The notes beneath the pieces were generated by a model. That model was not told the DNA's origin. It saw nothing but the letters and a program-made list of their open reading frames with translations, and did no database searches. Of a stretch of 64,000 nucleotides of DNA, positions 8,382 to 17,813 are shown piece after piece. Positions within the stretch are counted from its first letter, which is position 1; each line of letters starts with the position of its first letter. The stretch spans positions 682,001-746,000 of the forward strand of contig CBDAQA010000025.1 of the NCBI GenBank assembly GCA_965198865.1, written 5' to 3'. Position numbers and translations under genes: made by a program. Source of the stretch: CBDAQA01 sp965198865. Lineage in GTDB: Bacteria > Planctomycetota > Phycisphaerae > Tepidisphaerales > Tepidisphaeraceae.

Positions 8382-8687
8382 ATGCTGTTCAGGCTCTGCA
8401 CCGTGCTGGGCGCGCCCTACATCCACCCGGACCGGCTGGCCGAAGACCTGACCACCGCCCAGGTCGACGACTGGCTGGAGTACGCGGACGTGGAGAACTT
8501 CGCCGGCCCGGCCGACGACTACCGGGCCGGGCTGATCGCCTACGCGGCACTGGCCGGCGGCGGACGGGTGAAGGCGACGGCGACCCCGACCGACTTCACG
8601 CCCCAGTGGTCGAGCGAGCCGCTGACCCCCGAGGAGTACATGGAGCGGGCGCGGGCGGTCTACGCCACCGTGGCCCCGAGGAACTGA
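8382..8687 (+). CDS. Tail assembly chaperone, downstream (T-like) part
   Basis: 101 residues from the first ATG, but that ATG has no ribosome-binding site at a usable distance (the nearest GAGGA is about 18 bases away). The frame is open upstream through the end of the preceding gene, so this is best seen as the T domain added by -1 frameshifting. The sequence (LAEDLTTAQVDDWLEYADVENF...EEYMERARAVYATVAP) resembles short phage tail proteins next to tape measure genes. The tape measure gene follows 4 bp later. Confidence 0.6.
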   Translation: MLFRLCTVLGAPYIHPDRLAEDLTTAQVDDWLEYADVENFAGPADDYRAGLIAYAALAGGGRVKATATPTDFTPQWSSEPLTPEEYMERARAVYATVAPRN

Positions 8688-8691
8688 ACCC

Positions 8692-11600
8692 ATGGCCGAC
8701 TCCCCCGTCTCATCCCTGTCCGTCCTGTTCACCGGCGACGTGTCCCCCTTGTCGGGGTCGCTGACGTCGGGCGTGACCAGCCTGCGGAACTTCCGGTCGG
8801 CCGTCGACCAGACCGACGCCTCGCTTGGCCGGATGGCGGCCACGTCCGGCAAGTCGATGCTGGGCAGCCTGACCAGCGGGATCGGTACGGCGATCAGCAC
8901 CCTCGCCCGCCTGACCGGGGCTGCCGGCCTCGCCGCCGCCGCGGTCGGGTCCGTCTTCGCGTTGGGCAAGGGGTTCAACCTCGCATCCGAGTTCGAGACG
9001 GCCGCGGTCCAGCTGACGGCGCTGAGCGGGTCGGCGACCGTCGCCAACTCGACGCTGGGCCAGCTCCGCGACCTCGCCGCCCACAGCCCCTTCGGCTTCC
9101 CGGAACTCCTGGACGCCAGCAAGCGGTTGCTGGCCGTCGGGGTCGCCGCGTCCGGCATCCCGACGTTGCTCCGCGAGGTGGGCGACGTGGCGGCCGGGAC
9201 CGGGACGCCGATCGGGGAGATCGCCGACCAGTTCGCCCGCGTGGCGGCCGAGGGTTCGCTGGGCTCGCGGGAGCTGCTGGCGCTGGGCCGCGACGGGGTT
9301 CCGGTCCTGCAGGTGCTGGCCAAGCAGTTCAACACGACGGCGGCGGGCGTCGAAGAGCTGGCGGCGGCGGGCCGGATCGGCTTCGCCCAGCTCGAGCAGG
9401 CCTTCGAATCGATGACCGGTCCAGGCGGACGGTTCAGCGGCATCGTCGCGGCCCAGGCCCAGACGATCGGCGGGCTGCTGCACAACCTGTCCGCCACGGT
9501 CGACGACACGCTCGCCGACGTGGCCGAATCGCTGGTCAACGCATTCGACCTGCGGCCGGCCCTGGCGGGCATGGCGGCGGCGGTGGGCCGGGTCGGCCCC
9601 GTCATCGTCGGTGGCCTAAACGCGGCCGCGCCGTACATCCACCAGTTCGGTGCCGATGCCGTCGACGTGTTCGCCCGGCTCTACGCCGTCACCGTGCCCG
9701 TGTTCCAGACCGTCGCGTCGGGCATCGTCTCGGCGTGGGGTCCGGTGTCCGCGTTCATCGCCTCGCACGCCGACACGATCCGGGCGGCCCTCGGCGGCGT
9801 CGGGTCCGCGTTGGTCGCCATGGGGCTGCCGACGCTGCTCGGCGCAGCCGGTGCGGCCGCGAGCCTCGTCGTCGGTGCGGTGGTCACGCTCGCCGGTGCC
9901 CTCGTGTCACCGGTCGCCGGGGCGCTGGCGCTAGGGGCGGCTGCCGGCGTCCTGGTGGAGCGGTTCGGGCTCGTCGGCAAGGCGACCGCCCTGGTGTCCG
10001 AGGCGGCGACCTACGTCAGCGAGAACTGGCAGTCCATGGTCGGCGTCGTCGCCACGGTCGGGGCGGGGCTCTACTCCGTCGTGGCCGGTGCGTTCACGGC
10101 CGTGGCCCACGTCAGCTCCGTCGTCTGGACCGCCGTGGCCGGCGTGGTCGAGTGGGCGTGGGACAAGGTCGCCGGCCTGACCAGCTCCGCGGCGTCTGCC
10201 CTGGCCAGCGCCTTCGGCGGGATCAGCATCAACACGCAGGGGCTGGCCAACGCCTTCACCGTGGCGACCGCCGTCGCCGGCTACTCCCTGTCGCACCTGG
10301 GCGAAGTGGCCAAGCTCGCCGCCGTCACGGTCGCGGCCAACCTCGCCGAGCTGGTCGGGCAGGTGCAGTGGGCGTTCACCACCGCCGCCCCGGCCTACAT
10401 CACCTGGTTCGCCACCAACGCGATCGGCGTCCTGGCGTCGTTCTACGAATCGGCCAAGGACACGTTCACCGGCGTGGTGACCGCCGCCGCCAGCACGCTG
10501 GCCAACCTCCCGGACCTCATCCGCGGCAAGGTGAACCTGTCCGACATCTGGAAGGACGTGGGCACCAGCTTCGCCGTCAGCTTCTCGGCGCTGCCCCAGA
10601 TCGCAGACCGGCAGATGGGGGCGGTCGAGCAGGCGCTGCGGGGTGCCCAGGACGACCTGACGAAGAACATGGCCGGCGGGATGGCCGACGCCGTGGCCAA
10701 GCAGCAGGCCGAGGCAACGGCCGCGGCGAAGCGTATGACCGACGCCATCAGCGGCGTCATCGCCGGGGCGAAGCCGGCCGAGCTGGCCAAGCCCACCATC
10801 AAGGCCCCCGACGCGGTCAAGGTCAAGCCGACCCTCGACCCGTCGAACCTGTCGCTGGGGATCACGCCGGAGATCAAGCGGCCCAAGGCGATGCTGGCCG
10901 GCTCGGCCGAGGCCGTTGCCGCCCAGTATGACGCCGGCCACGTCCTGCCCAGCGTCCTGGGTGCCCGCCCGCAGTCGCTGGCCCCGACGGCCCCCGGCAT
11001 GGCGTCGGCGGTGCCGCCCGCGATGGCGACCGGCTCCCCGGCATCATCCCCGCCGCCGGTGGTCACGGCACCGACGACGTCAACCGCCGCTGCCGCCGAC
11101 ACGGTCCGGGACGCGATGAAGGCGTGGCAGTCGGCCGCCCAGCAGGCCCGCACCAGCGACAGCGTCGGCGGTGCCCAGCACCGGGCCGACCAGCTCGCCG
11201 CCCAGCAGGCCTTGGCGCAGCTCCGTGCCGCCCAGGCCCAGCGGGACGCCGCTGCCAAGACGGTCACGGCCACGACCACGGCCCCCCAACACGGGGCACC
11301 GATCGCCGGCGTGACACACCACGACGCCCCGGACGCGGGCGATCCGGGGTCGATCGCCGACTACCTCAAGACCCGGCCGGACCTCGCCCGCGACATGGCG
11401 GCCGACCGGCTCAGGCCACCGGACCACGCACGGGTCCAGTACGCCGCCGTCGCCCGGCCCGAGCTGAGCGACGCCATGCGGCAGCCCGACGGCACCTACC
11501 GCGTCCGGAGCCAGAGCACGGGCATGTCGGCCGTGGTCGACGCCGACGCCGCCGGCCGGCTGGACAGCGAGGCGAGGAAGGCCGCCACCGCGTCACGCCC

Positions 11601-11865
11601 GACCGGCCCGCAGGGGCAGTACACCGATGCGTTCACGCAGTGGAAGGCGTCCCGGGACGCGGCCATGGCCGGCACGGCGGGGACCGTCCCGCCGCCCCGG
11701 CCGGAGCCGAAGCCGTCCAGCCCCGGCGTGGACGCGACCCGGCGGGAGGCCAGCACCGCCGCGGCGACCAAGCAGTTGAACGAGGCCCAGAAGGGGACGG
11801 GGTTGCTGACGAAGATCGAGGCCAACACCCGGTCCCAGCAGGTCACGATCGTGAGCATGAGCTGA
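8692..11865 (+). CDS. Tail tape measure protein
   Basis: 1057-residue protein that sets tail length and travels through the tube at infection. Features: an N-terminal tape-measure core (SEFETAAVQLTALSGS, then a repeated helical segment with FGFPELLDASKRLLAVGV and TPIGEIADQFARVAAEG), a long hydrophobic, Ala/Gly/Val-rich central stretch (about residues 350-470) with several candidate membrane segments, and an Ala/Pro/Lys-rich, low-complexity C-terminal third. At the usual 1.5 angstrom per residue, a tail of about 150 nm would be expected. This is known family behaviour and was not measured here. Confidence 0.93.
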   Translation: MADSPVSSLSVLFTGDVSPLSGSLTSGVTSLRNFRSAVDQTDASLGRMAATSGKSMLGSLTSGIGTAISTLARLTGAAGLAAAAVGSVFALGKGFNLASEFETAAVQLTALSGSATVANSTLGQLRDLAAHSPFGFPELLDASKRLLAVGVAASGIPTLLREVGDVAAGTGTPIGEIADQFARVAAEGSLGSRELLALGRDGVPVLQVLAKQFNTTAAGVEELAAAGRIGFAQLEQAFESMTGPGGRFSGIVAAQAQTIGGLLHNLSATVDDTLADVAESLVNAFDLRPALAGMAAAVGRVGPVIVGGLNAAAPYIHQFGADAVDVFARLYAVTVPVFQTVASGIVSAWGPVSAFIASHADTIRAALGGVGSALVAMGLPTLLGAAGAAASLVVGAVVTLAGALVSPVAGALALGAAAGVLVERFGLVGKATALVSEAATYVSENWQSMVGVVATVGAGLYSVVAGAFTAVAHVSSVVWTAVAGVVEWAWDKVAGLTSSAASALASAFGGISINTQGLANAFTVATAVAGYSLSHLGEVAKLAAVTVAANLAELVGQVQWAFTTAAPAYITWFATNAIGVLASFYESAKDTFTGVVTAAASTLANLPDLIRGKVNLSDIWKDVGTSFAVSFSALPQIADRQMGAVEQALRGAQDDLTKNMAGGMADAVAKQQAEATAAAKRMTDAISGVIAGAKPAELAKPTIKAPDAVKVKPTLDPSNLSLGITPEIKRPKAMLAGSAEAVAAQYDAGHVLPSVLGARPQSLAPTAPGMASAVPPAMATGSPASSPPPVVTAPTTSTAAAADTVRDAMKAWQSAAQQARTSDSVGGAQHRADQLAAQQALAQLRAAQAQRDAAAKTVTATTTAPQHGAPIAGVTHHDAPDAGDPGSIADYLKTRPDLARDMAADRLRPPDHARVQYAAVARPELSDAMRQPDGTYRVRSQSTGMSAVVDADAAGRLDSEARKAATASRPTGPQGQYTDAFTQWKASRDAAMAGTAGTVPPPRPEPKPSSPGVDATRREASTAAATKQLNEAQKGTGLLTKIEANTRSQQVTIVSMS

Positions 11866-11875
11866 GGAAGGGCGC

Positions 11876-12802
11876 ATGGCAGAATCACCAACCTGTACCC
11901 AGGTGCAGCGGCAGAACCACCTCTGCACCGCTGGCATCGACGACAACGGCGTGACCGTCGCGACCGACTTCTGGGTCATCCGCTGGTCCGCGGACACCGA
12001 GGCTGCCGCGTGCTTCAACGCGAGCGCCGGCGGCACGCTACCGCGACGGGGCTCGCCCCACCCGACGCTCGCGGCGCTGTACGCCAAGCGGATCGACATC
12101 AAGGCGATCGACGGCAACACCCGGCAGGCCTTCCAGGCACAGATCGACTACACGGACGAACTGAACCTGACGGACAGCCCCCTGACCCAGCCCCCGGCGA
12201 TCAGCTGGGACTTCGCCGACGGCGGGAACGCGCCCTACGCCAAGGACTTCGACCCGCAGGGGGCAAAGGCGGTGGCGACGTCGGCCGGGGAGCGGTTCGG
12301 CGACTTCCTGCAGCGGGGCTCGGGGACGGCGATCGTCACGTTCCGCAAGAACGTCCTGCCCACTGACACCAGCCCCTCCCTGGCCGTCCAGTACGCGGCA
12401 TACCAGGTGGATGCGAACAGTCCGGCCGTGCCAGTGATGAACAGCGCCGCGTTCACGATCGACGCCGTGAACGTTCAGCAGTACCAGGCCCGGTTCAAGG
12501 GGGCGCAGATCAGCGAGGTGCAGCGGTCGAACGGCATCAACTACCGCACCGTCGCCTACACGTTGGCGCTGAGGAAGACGTGGCTGGACGTGGTCGAGGA
12601 CCGGGGGTTCTTCACGAAGAACGCCAAGGGGTTGCTCCAGCCGATCCCCCTGTCGACCGACCCCGCCGTCGCCCTGGCGACCGCCAACGGCTGGCCGCTG
12701 GACGGCACCGGCAAGAAGAAGCCGAACGTGACCGACACGCCGGCCACGCGGACGTTCTACCCCTACCCGGCGCTGTCGTTCGCCCCCTTCGGGTTCCAGT
12801 GA
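11876..12802 (+). CDS. Phage tail-tip protein, unknown function
   Basis: 308-residue protein following the tape measure, where distal tail proteins are usually encoded. The ATG has an AGGAAGG site. It opens with CTQVQRQNHLCTAGIDDNGVTV and is otherwise beta-rich with an internal basic segment (RKTWLDVVEDRGFFTKNAKG) and a C-terminal FYPYPALSFAPFGF. It shares no motif I can name with Dit or Tal proteins. Assignment as a virion tail component rests on position and co-direction only. Confidence 0.6.
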   Translation: MAESPTCTQVQRQNHLCTAGIDDNGVTVATDFWVIRWSADTEAAACFNASAGGTLPRRGSPHPTLAALYAKRIDIKAIDGNTRQAFQAQIDYTDELNLTDSPLTQPPAISWDFADGGNAPYAKDFDPQGAKAVATSAGERFGDFLQRGSGTAIVTFRKNVLPTDTSPSLAVQYAAYQVDANSPAVPVMNSAAFTIDAVNVQQYQARFKGAQISEVQRSNGINYRTVAYTLALRKTWLDVVEDRGFFTKNAKGLLQPIPLSTDPAVALATANGWPLDGTGKKKPNVTDTPATRTFYPYPALSFAPFGFQ

Positions 12803-12803
12803 T

Positions 12804-13370
12804 ATGAGCCAGACACCCACCGGCGTCATGTTCGACATGCCCACCGCCCGCCGCGTCGTCGCCGCGACGCGGACCGTGGAGCGCTCGCCCCGGCCCCCGG
12901 CCGGCGGCCCGCCGTCGGCCTTCGGCGGGTCGGGCCTGTACTACGCCAAGATCGTCGGCGAGAGCACGGCGAAGCCCGGCCACTACTCGTGGAAGATCAT
13001 CGACCGCGACGACGGCGACTGGGTGGACCGCGACCCCCGCGTGTTCGACTCCGGCTGCTCGGCCATGGAGCTGAACGGGGCCACCGGCATCGCCGCCGAC
13101 ACGGTGGTGCGGCTCTGGTGGGTGGGCGAGACGACCGACCCGTACCCGACCGACCCGTCGCCAGCGCCGGACGCCGCGGGCGACGACGACACCGACGTGA
13201 AGGTGACCGACACGCCGTACCCGGCGTTCATGTTCGAGGTCGGGGGAGCCCTGCCGAAGGCGCAGTACCAGTACCAGATGTTCGGGATGGTCTCGCAGAA
13301 CCAGACCGGGTTCACCTTCATCCTGGCGCACCCGATGGTGGACGACCAGACCAGCAGCGGGGGGACGTGA
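12804..13370 (+). CDS. Phage tail-region protein, unknown
   Basis: 188-residue protein that starts 1 bp after the preceding stop and ends in an overlap (TGATG) with the giant tail-tip gene. The N-terminus has a Pro/Arg-rich linker (SPRPPAGGPPSAFGG). The middle (YYAKIVGESTAKPGHYSWKIID) looks like an OB- or beta-barrel domain, and DPSPAPDAAGDDDTD is an acidic linker. No family is recognised. The same kind of beta domain is common in tail-fibre-associated proteins of environmental phages. Confidence 0.6.
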   Translation: MSQTPTGVMFDMPTARRVVAATRTVERSPRPPAGGPPSAFGGSGLYYAKIVGESTAKPGHYSWKIIDRDDGDWVDRDPRVFDSGCSAMELNGATGIAADTVVRLWWVGETTDPYPTDPSPAPDAAGDDDTDVKVTDTPYPAFMFEVGGALPKAQYQYQMFGMVSQNQTGFTFILAHPMVDDQTSSGGT

Positions 13371-16300
13371 TGGGCTGGAGCAACTGGCCGCCGACGACAG
13401 GCACCGACATCCAGGGCTGGGACTACCTGTCCCAGATGTTCCGGGCGCGTCGCGAGAAGCAGGCGATGCTGGGCGGGAACTTCGACTGGCCGCCGGGGGC
13501 GCTGGGCTGGGGTGCCGGCACCGTCGTCTCCGTCAGCCGGCCCGCCGCCACCGGGACGGACCTCGTCGTTGACTGCGGCCCCGTGGACTGGACCCCGCTG
13601 CCCAACTGCTCTTCGCCCAGGTGGGTCAACATGACCTGCCCCGACTGCGAGCGGAACTTCATCCCCGCCGGCTACGACCTGGTCATCGAGACCCCCGACC
13701 GGGACGACCCCTGGCAGACCGTCCGGGGCGCGGTGAAGGCCGAGGACTGGGCGGGCACCGCAGGGGATGACGGGACGCTGACGGTCGACGGCACGATGGT
13801 CCTGAACTGGGCCACTGGCGGGATCATCGAGTCGCTGGACGCCTTGGCCGGCCGGCGGTTCATCCTCGTGCGTTCCGGGGCCGACGCGAACCCCACGCCG
13901 ACGGAGCGGCTGCCGTACAAGCCCAACGAGCAGGAGTCGTGGGTGGGGACCAACGCCACCGGCGGGACGGTCACGATCGCCCTCGGCGACGACGACGCGG
14001 AGGACCCGCCCACCTACTCCTACCTGACCGATGCCAAGGCGACCTGGGCCGCCGACCACTGGGTGGACGCCACCGGCTCGACCAGCTCGTTCGATGCCGG
14101 CAGCCCGGCGTCGGACGTGGACAAGTTCGACGCCCTGATCTTCGACACGGCCGGCCTGCTGCACCGCGTCTCGGTCAAGCACAACTCGCCGACAACGCTG
14201 TACTTCGACGAGCAGCCGTGGACGGCCGCCGGCACCTACAGCATCGTCCCCAAGGGGAACAAGGGCGTGCCCGGGCGGCCGAGGTGGAGGCCGTACCGGT
14301 GGTACAGCGGGCTGCCCAGGCAGATGTACGGCCACGACGTGGACGACTCGGTGGGACTCTCGAACCAGCCGACCAACTCCGGTTTCTGGGACGAGGGGGA
14401 CGCCTGCACCCAGCCGACCGACGGCAGCGCCGCGTGCAAGTCGACCGATCACCTGGCGATGGACGCCGACCTGGCCATCGCCTACGACAACACCTGTGAG
14501 CCGGGGCGGGCCGGCTCGGTCCTGGTCAGGGACTACTGGTCGACGATCCGGTCGCTGCAGATCGACATCGTCGGGCTCTGCGGGGGGTTCGTCCCCCCCG
14601 GCAGCTCCCGGCCGTACACGTTCACGCCGGCCCTGCTGTTCCAGTTCTGCGGGATCAACAGCGGCACGAGCAGCCTGTCCTACGACGGCACCAACTGGTC
14701 GTTCTCGGCGTCGACCACGTACAGCGGCCACCCGATCTACTGGACCGTCATGCGGGACAGCGAGCCGTACCAGTCGGGCACGGGCACGCCGGACGCCAAC
14801 GGCAACGTCGCGCTGGCCGCCACCTTCACGACCGACCACGGCGTCAGCAGCGACCCCCGCTCTGACGTGGGGTTGCAGGTCGTCTATTCGGCCGGCTGGA
14901 CCCGGTACTACCCCGAGTGGTTCCGCTACCCGGTCGAGCGGACGTGCTTCGTGCCGGACGTCGACGTGGCGGTGGACGGCTCGGTGACGGTCATCGACCC
15001 GCCCGACGTGGAGCTGGCGAAGGACGCCAACGGCAACCCACTGGACTACTACAACTGCAACGGCCGGGGGACGTGGCAGACCCGGCCGAAGAGCGCCGCG
15101 CCCGTGCAGGGTGCCGCCGCGTTCGAGGCCGGCCACTACTACCGGCTGGTGGGCGACAACTTCGACGACCCGGGCATCAACCCGGCGGTCGAGCCGTCGC
15201 CTTTCAACACGGCGATGGTCCCGTACTGGGACCACTATTACCGCGGCACGCTGTCGCCGGGGAACCAGCTCAAGTGGAAGGACTCCAGGTCGGGCCGGAT
15301 CGCCAGCGGCACGGCCCGGTCGATCACGGCCGAGGGCGTCGACTGGTGGACGGACTGGTGCAACGCCTCGTCCGCCGACAGCCGGACGGCCCGCATCACG
15401 TCGGTCGTTCCGGGGCAGGCCACGGTGCAGGTGTCGCCGCCGATCGCCCCGTCCGTCGCATCGTGGGCCGTCACGGATGACACGGACGGCAGCGGGACCG
15501 GGACCGTCGTGCTGATCGGCACCGCCGGGTTCCAGGCGACCGGCACGCAGGACGTGGCCCTGTTGGGCGAGTTCACGGCCGCGATGGCCAACACGGCACC
15601 CGTCGGCCAGCCCCAGAACGGCTACACCGTCAGCTTCGTGTTCCACGGGGCGATGCACGTCGAGTCGGGGACGGCGACGGGCGGCACCGCGACGACGCTG
15701 GCCGACTCTGCGAAGAACACGGCCGACAACCACCAGCGCTGGGGCTGCTGGTGGGCGACGGCCGCGTTCCAGGGCCGGCCCGCGTTCCAGGACTTCATCC
15801 TGGAGGTCGCCAAAGCGGACAACACCGGGTTCAAGACGCCGATCGTCACGACCAGCAGCGGGACGGGCGGCGTGGTCATCACGTTCGCCCCGGCCGACGG
15901 ACTGGCCATTGAGGTCGGCGACACTTACGCGATCCGGGAGCCGGCGTACACGATCAACAAGTGGCGGGGGTGCCCGCTGACGATCACGGACCCGGACGGG
16001 AACGAGTACCACGCGACGATCACCCACAACGACGCCGAGACGCTGTACTTCGACCCGATCGAGGGGCTGGACCCGCCCGAGGACTGGACCGACTGGAAGT
16101 TCGCCATCGCCGAACTCCAGTACGGCGGCGTGTATCAGTGGGACGGCCAGAAGATGGTGCCGACCGCCGGCATGACGGACACCGTTAGGCTGGGCGTGCC
16201 GGCGAACCCGCAGAAGTTCCTGGCCGACCTGACGTGCAACCTGGAGGGGTTCAAGGCCGGCTACGGCCCCGTCCAGGTCGGGGACGTCGTCGGCGGGCTA

Positions 16301-17497
16301 CAGCTCTCCGAGATCTTCTGGACGCTCAACGCGATGTACCGAACGCTCGCGGGCATGTCCTGGAGCAGCAGGGCCGACCCGAACGTGCAGGAGCTGAACG
16401 GCCTGACCCTGAACGGAGGCGCAGCGTACGACGGGCGGGGCGGCCAGCCGTTCGCGCCGGCCGACCAGCCGACGTATGAGTCGACCACGTACCAGACGTT
16501 CAGCGACGCGACGCAGGCGACCGAGGCCGACCTGCAAGTGCAGACGCCGCAGCCGTACGAGATCGTCCAGCCGCCGACGCTGGCGGGCGTCTTCCAGTAC
16601 GAGACCGTCTACAGGAACCCTGCCGACACCGGTGGCCTGGGCGTGACGACCGACGGGTTCATCGGCGTGCAGTCGGCGAATAACTATGCGTACGGCGTCG
16701 TCACGACCGCGGCCAACATGCTGGCGGTCCCCTGCACGATCGAAGGCATCATGTACTGCTGCGTCGCCCAGGGTGACCCGGCGGTGGGTGAAACCGTGAC
16801 CTACTCCAACGGGGTCAGCACCGGCCCGAACGGCGAGGTGCCCGTCGGCGCGACGGGCGACAACGAGCGGTACGACGTGGCGGTGGCGTTCGACGCCGAC
16901 GGGTCGCCGGCGATCCTGCACGACTGGGTCAGCATCGGCACCTGGGCACCCGGTGCGGCCGTCGGGGACCGAACGGTGTCACCGAAGGTCGGGTCGAACG
17001 ACGTCGAGTTGCCGCCGCTCAAGAGCGAGCCCCCGGCACCGCCGGTCAACTACCCCGAGTCCGACTACACGCTGAACGGGTCGGACGTCGTCGGGACGTA
17101 CGGGTACACTGCCACGCAGCAGATCGCGATCGTCAACTTCAGCCCCGAGTACGCCGGGGCGACTTCCGCGTCGGCGTCCACGGCATCCGCATCGGTTGCT
17201 CAGGCACGGGTGATGATTGCCGCCCCGGTGGCCCTGGCGGCTGCAACGGAGGGAGCGGCCGCGCCCAAGGTGCAGGCGGCCACTTGGCCGGAGCTGCACG
17301 GCAAGATCATGGCCGACCAGGAGTGGCTGGACGACTTCTCCAGCCGCGTGCCGTGCGCCACCTGCCGTGCCCACTGGACCGACTGGGTAACGGCGAACCC
17401 GCCCGACTTCGGGGGCGGGTGGTACCTGTGGACCATCGCCGCCCACAACGCCGTCAACGAACGTCTCGGCAAGCCCCAGTTCGTGCCGACGACATGA
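13370..17497 (+). CDS. Giant Cys-rich tail-tip protein with C-terminal Erv1/ALR-like thiol oxidase domain
   Basis: 1375-residue protein. The frame extends upstream, but the ATG at 13370 overlaps the previous stop, so it was chosen. Residues 1-1260 are beta-rich with many cysteines (for example CPDCERNF near the N-terminus and YCCVAQ near 1130) and no family I can name. A low-complexity Ser/Ala linker (about 1264-1304) leads to a compact domain at 1306-1369. It has W1306-x2-LH1310, the redox pair C1329-A-T-C1332, then W1351/W1354, and H1359-N1360-x-V-N1363-x2-L-G-K1368-P. These are the FAD-binding and catalytic signature of Erv1/ALR sulfhydryl oxidases, which pass electrons from thiols to oxygen and so form disulfides. 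Likely role (inference): a virion fibre or baseplate protein that oxidises cysteines in itself or its neighbours. The domain assignment is good; the structural role comes from position. Confidence 0.8.
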   Translation: MGWSNWPPTTGTDIQGWDYLSQMFRARREKQAMLGGNFDWPPGALGWGAGTVVSVSRPAATGTDLVVDCGPVDWTPLPNCSSPRWVNMTCPDCERNFIPAGYDLVIETPDRDDPWQTVRGAVKAEDWAGTAGDDGTLTVDGTMVLNWATGGIIESLDALAGRRFILVRSGADANPTPTERLPYKPNEQESWVGTNATGGTVTIALGDDDAEDPPTYSYLTDAKATWAADHWVDATGSTSSFDAGSPASDVDKFDALIFDTAGLLHRVSVKHNSPTTLYFDEQPWTAAGTYSIVPKGNKGVPGRPRWRPYRWYSGLPRQMYGHDVDDSVGLSNQPTNSGFWDEGDACTQPTDGSAACKSTDHLAMDADLAIAYDNTCEPGRAGSVLVRDYWSTIRSLQIDIVGLCGGFVPPGSSRPYTFTPALLFQFCGINSGTSSLSYDGTNWSFSASTTYSGHPIYWTVMRDSEPYQSGTGTPDANGNVALAATFTTDHGVSSDPRSDVGLQVVYSAGWTRYYPEWFRYPVERTCFVPDVDVAVDGSVTVIDPPDVELAKDANGNPLDYYNCNGRGTWQTRPKSAAPVQGAAAFEAGHYYRLVGDNFDDPGINPAVEPSPFNTAMVPYWDHYYRGTLSPGNQLKWKDSRSGRIASGTARSITAEGVDWWTDWCNASSADSRTARITSVVPGQATVQVSPPIAPSVASWAVTDDTDGSGTGTVVLIGTAGFQATGTQDVALLGEFTAAMANTAPVGQPQNGYTVSFVFHGAMHVESGTATGGTATTLADSAKNTADNHQRWGCWWATAAFQGRPAFQDFILEVAKADNTGFKTPIVTTSSGTGGVVITFAPADGLAIEVGDTYAIREPAYTINKWRGCPLTITDPDGNEYHATITHNDAETLYFDPIEGLDPPEDWTDWKFAIAELQYGGVYQWDGQKMVPTAGMTDTVRLGVPANPQKFLADLTCNLEGFKAGYGPVQVGDVVGGLQLSEIFWTLNAMYRTLAGMSWSSRADPNVQELNGLTLNGGAAYDGRGGQPFAPADQPTYESTTYQTFSDATQATEADLQVQTPQPYEIVQPPTLAGVFQYETVYRNPADTGGLGVTTDGFIGVQSANNYAYGVVTTAANMLAVPCTIEGIMYCCVAQGDPAVGETVTYSNGVSTGPNGEVPVGATGDNERYDVAVAFDADGSPAILHDWVSIGTWAPGAAVGDRTVSPKVGSNDVELPPLKSEPPAPPVNYPESDYTLNGSDVVGTYGYTATQQIAIVNFSPEYAGATSASASTASASVAQARVMIAAPVALAAATEGAAAPKVQAATWPELHGKIMADQEWLDDFSSRVPCATCRAHWTDWVTANPPDFGGGWYLWTIAAHNAVNERLGKPQFVPTT

Positions 17498-17512
17498 GGG
17501 AGGGAGTAGACG

Positions 17513-17806
17513 ATGAGCACCACCAACAGCCTGCTGTGTACCTGCACGACCACGGCCCTGATGCCCGACGGCTCCGTCGTGGCCGGGGCGACGTTCTCGT
17601 TCGACCTCGTGAAGCCCCCGCCCGACTTCCCCGACTGCCTGTCCGGGGAGGAGCTGCGGGCCACGAGCGGGTCGGACGGGACCGTTCAGCAGGAGCTGGT
17701 CCGCGGGGCCGAGTTCCGATACCGCTGGGGCAACGGGCCGTGGCGATACTTCTGCACGCCGGACGCCGACGCCTACCAGCTCCCCAGCACCGTCGACGGG
17801 AAGTGA
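17513..17806 (+). CDS. Small phage beta-sandwich protein (single domain)
   Basis: 97-residue protein with a GAGGGAGTAG site before its ATG. It consists of one domain: CTCTTTALMPDGSVVAGATFSF, then SGSDGTVQQELVRGAEFRYRW and GNGPWRYFCTPDADAYQLP. The pattern (a variable first strand, an S-x-x-DG-x-V turn and an F-RYRWG-x-GPW strand) resembles carboxypeptidase-regulatory or Ig-like domains that decorate phage tails. The same domain is repeated in the next gene, so the pair arose by duplication. Confidence 0.65.
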   Translation: MSTTNSLLCTCTTTALMPDGSVVAGATFSFDLVKPPPDFPDCLSGEELRATSGSDGTVQQELVRGAEFRYRWGNGPWRYFCTPDADAYQLPSTVDGK

Positions 17807-17813
17807 GGGGACC

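Noticed and set aside
12983..16027. 1014-codon minus-strand ORF opposite the giant tail gene
   Set aside because: Composition is Arg/Val/Gly-rich without domains, and it opposes a well supported gene.
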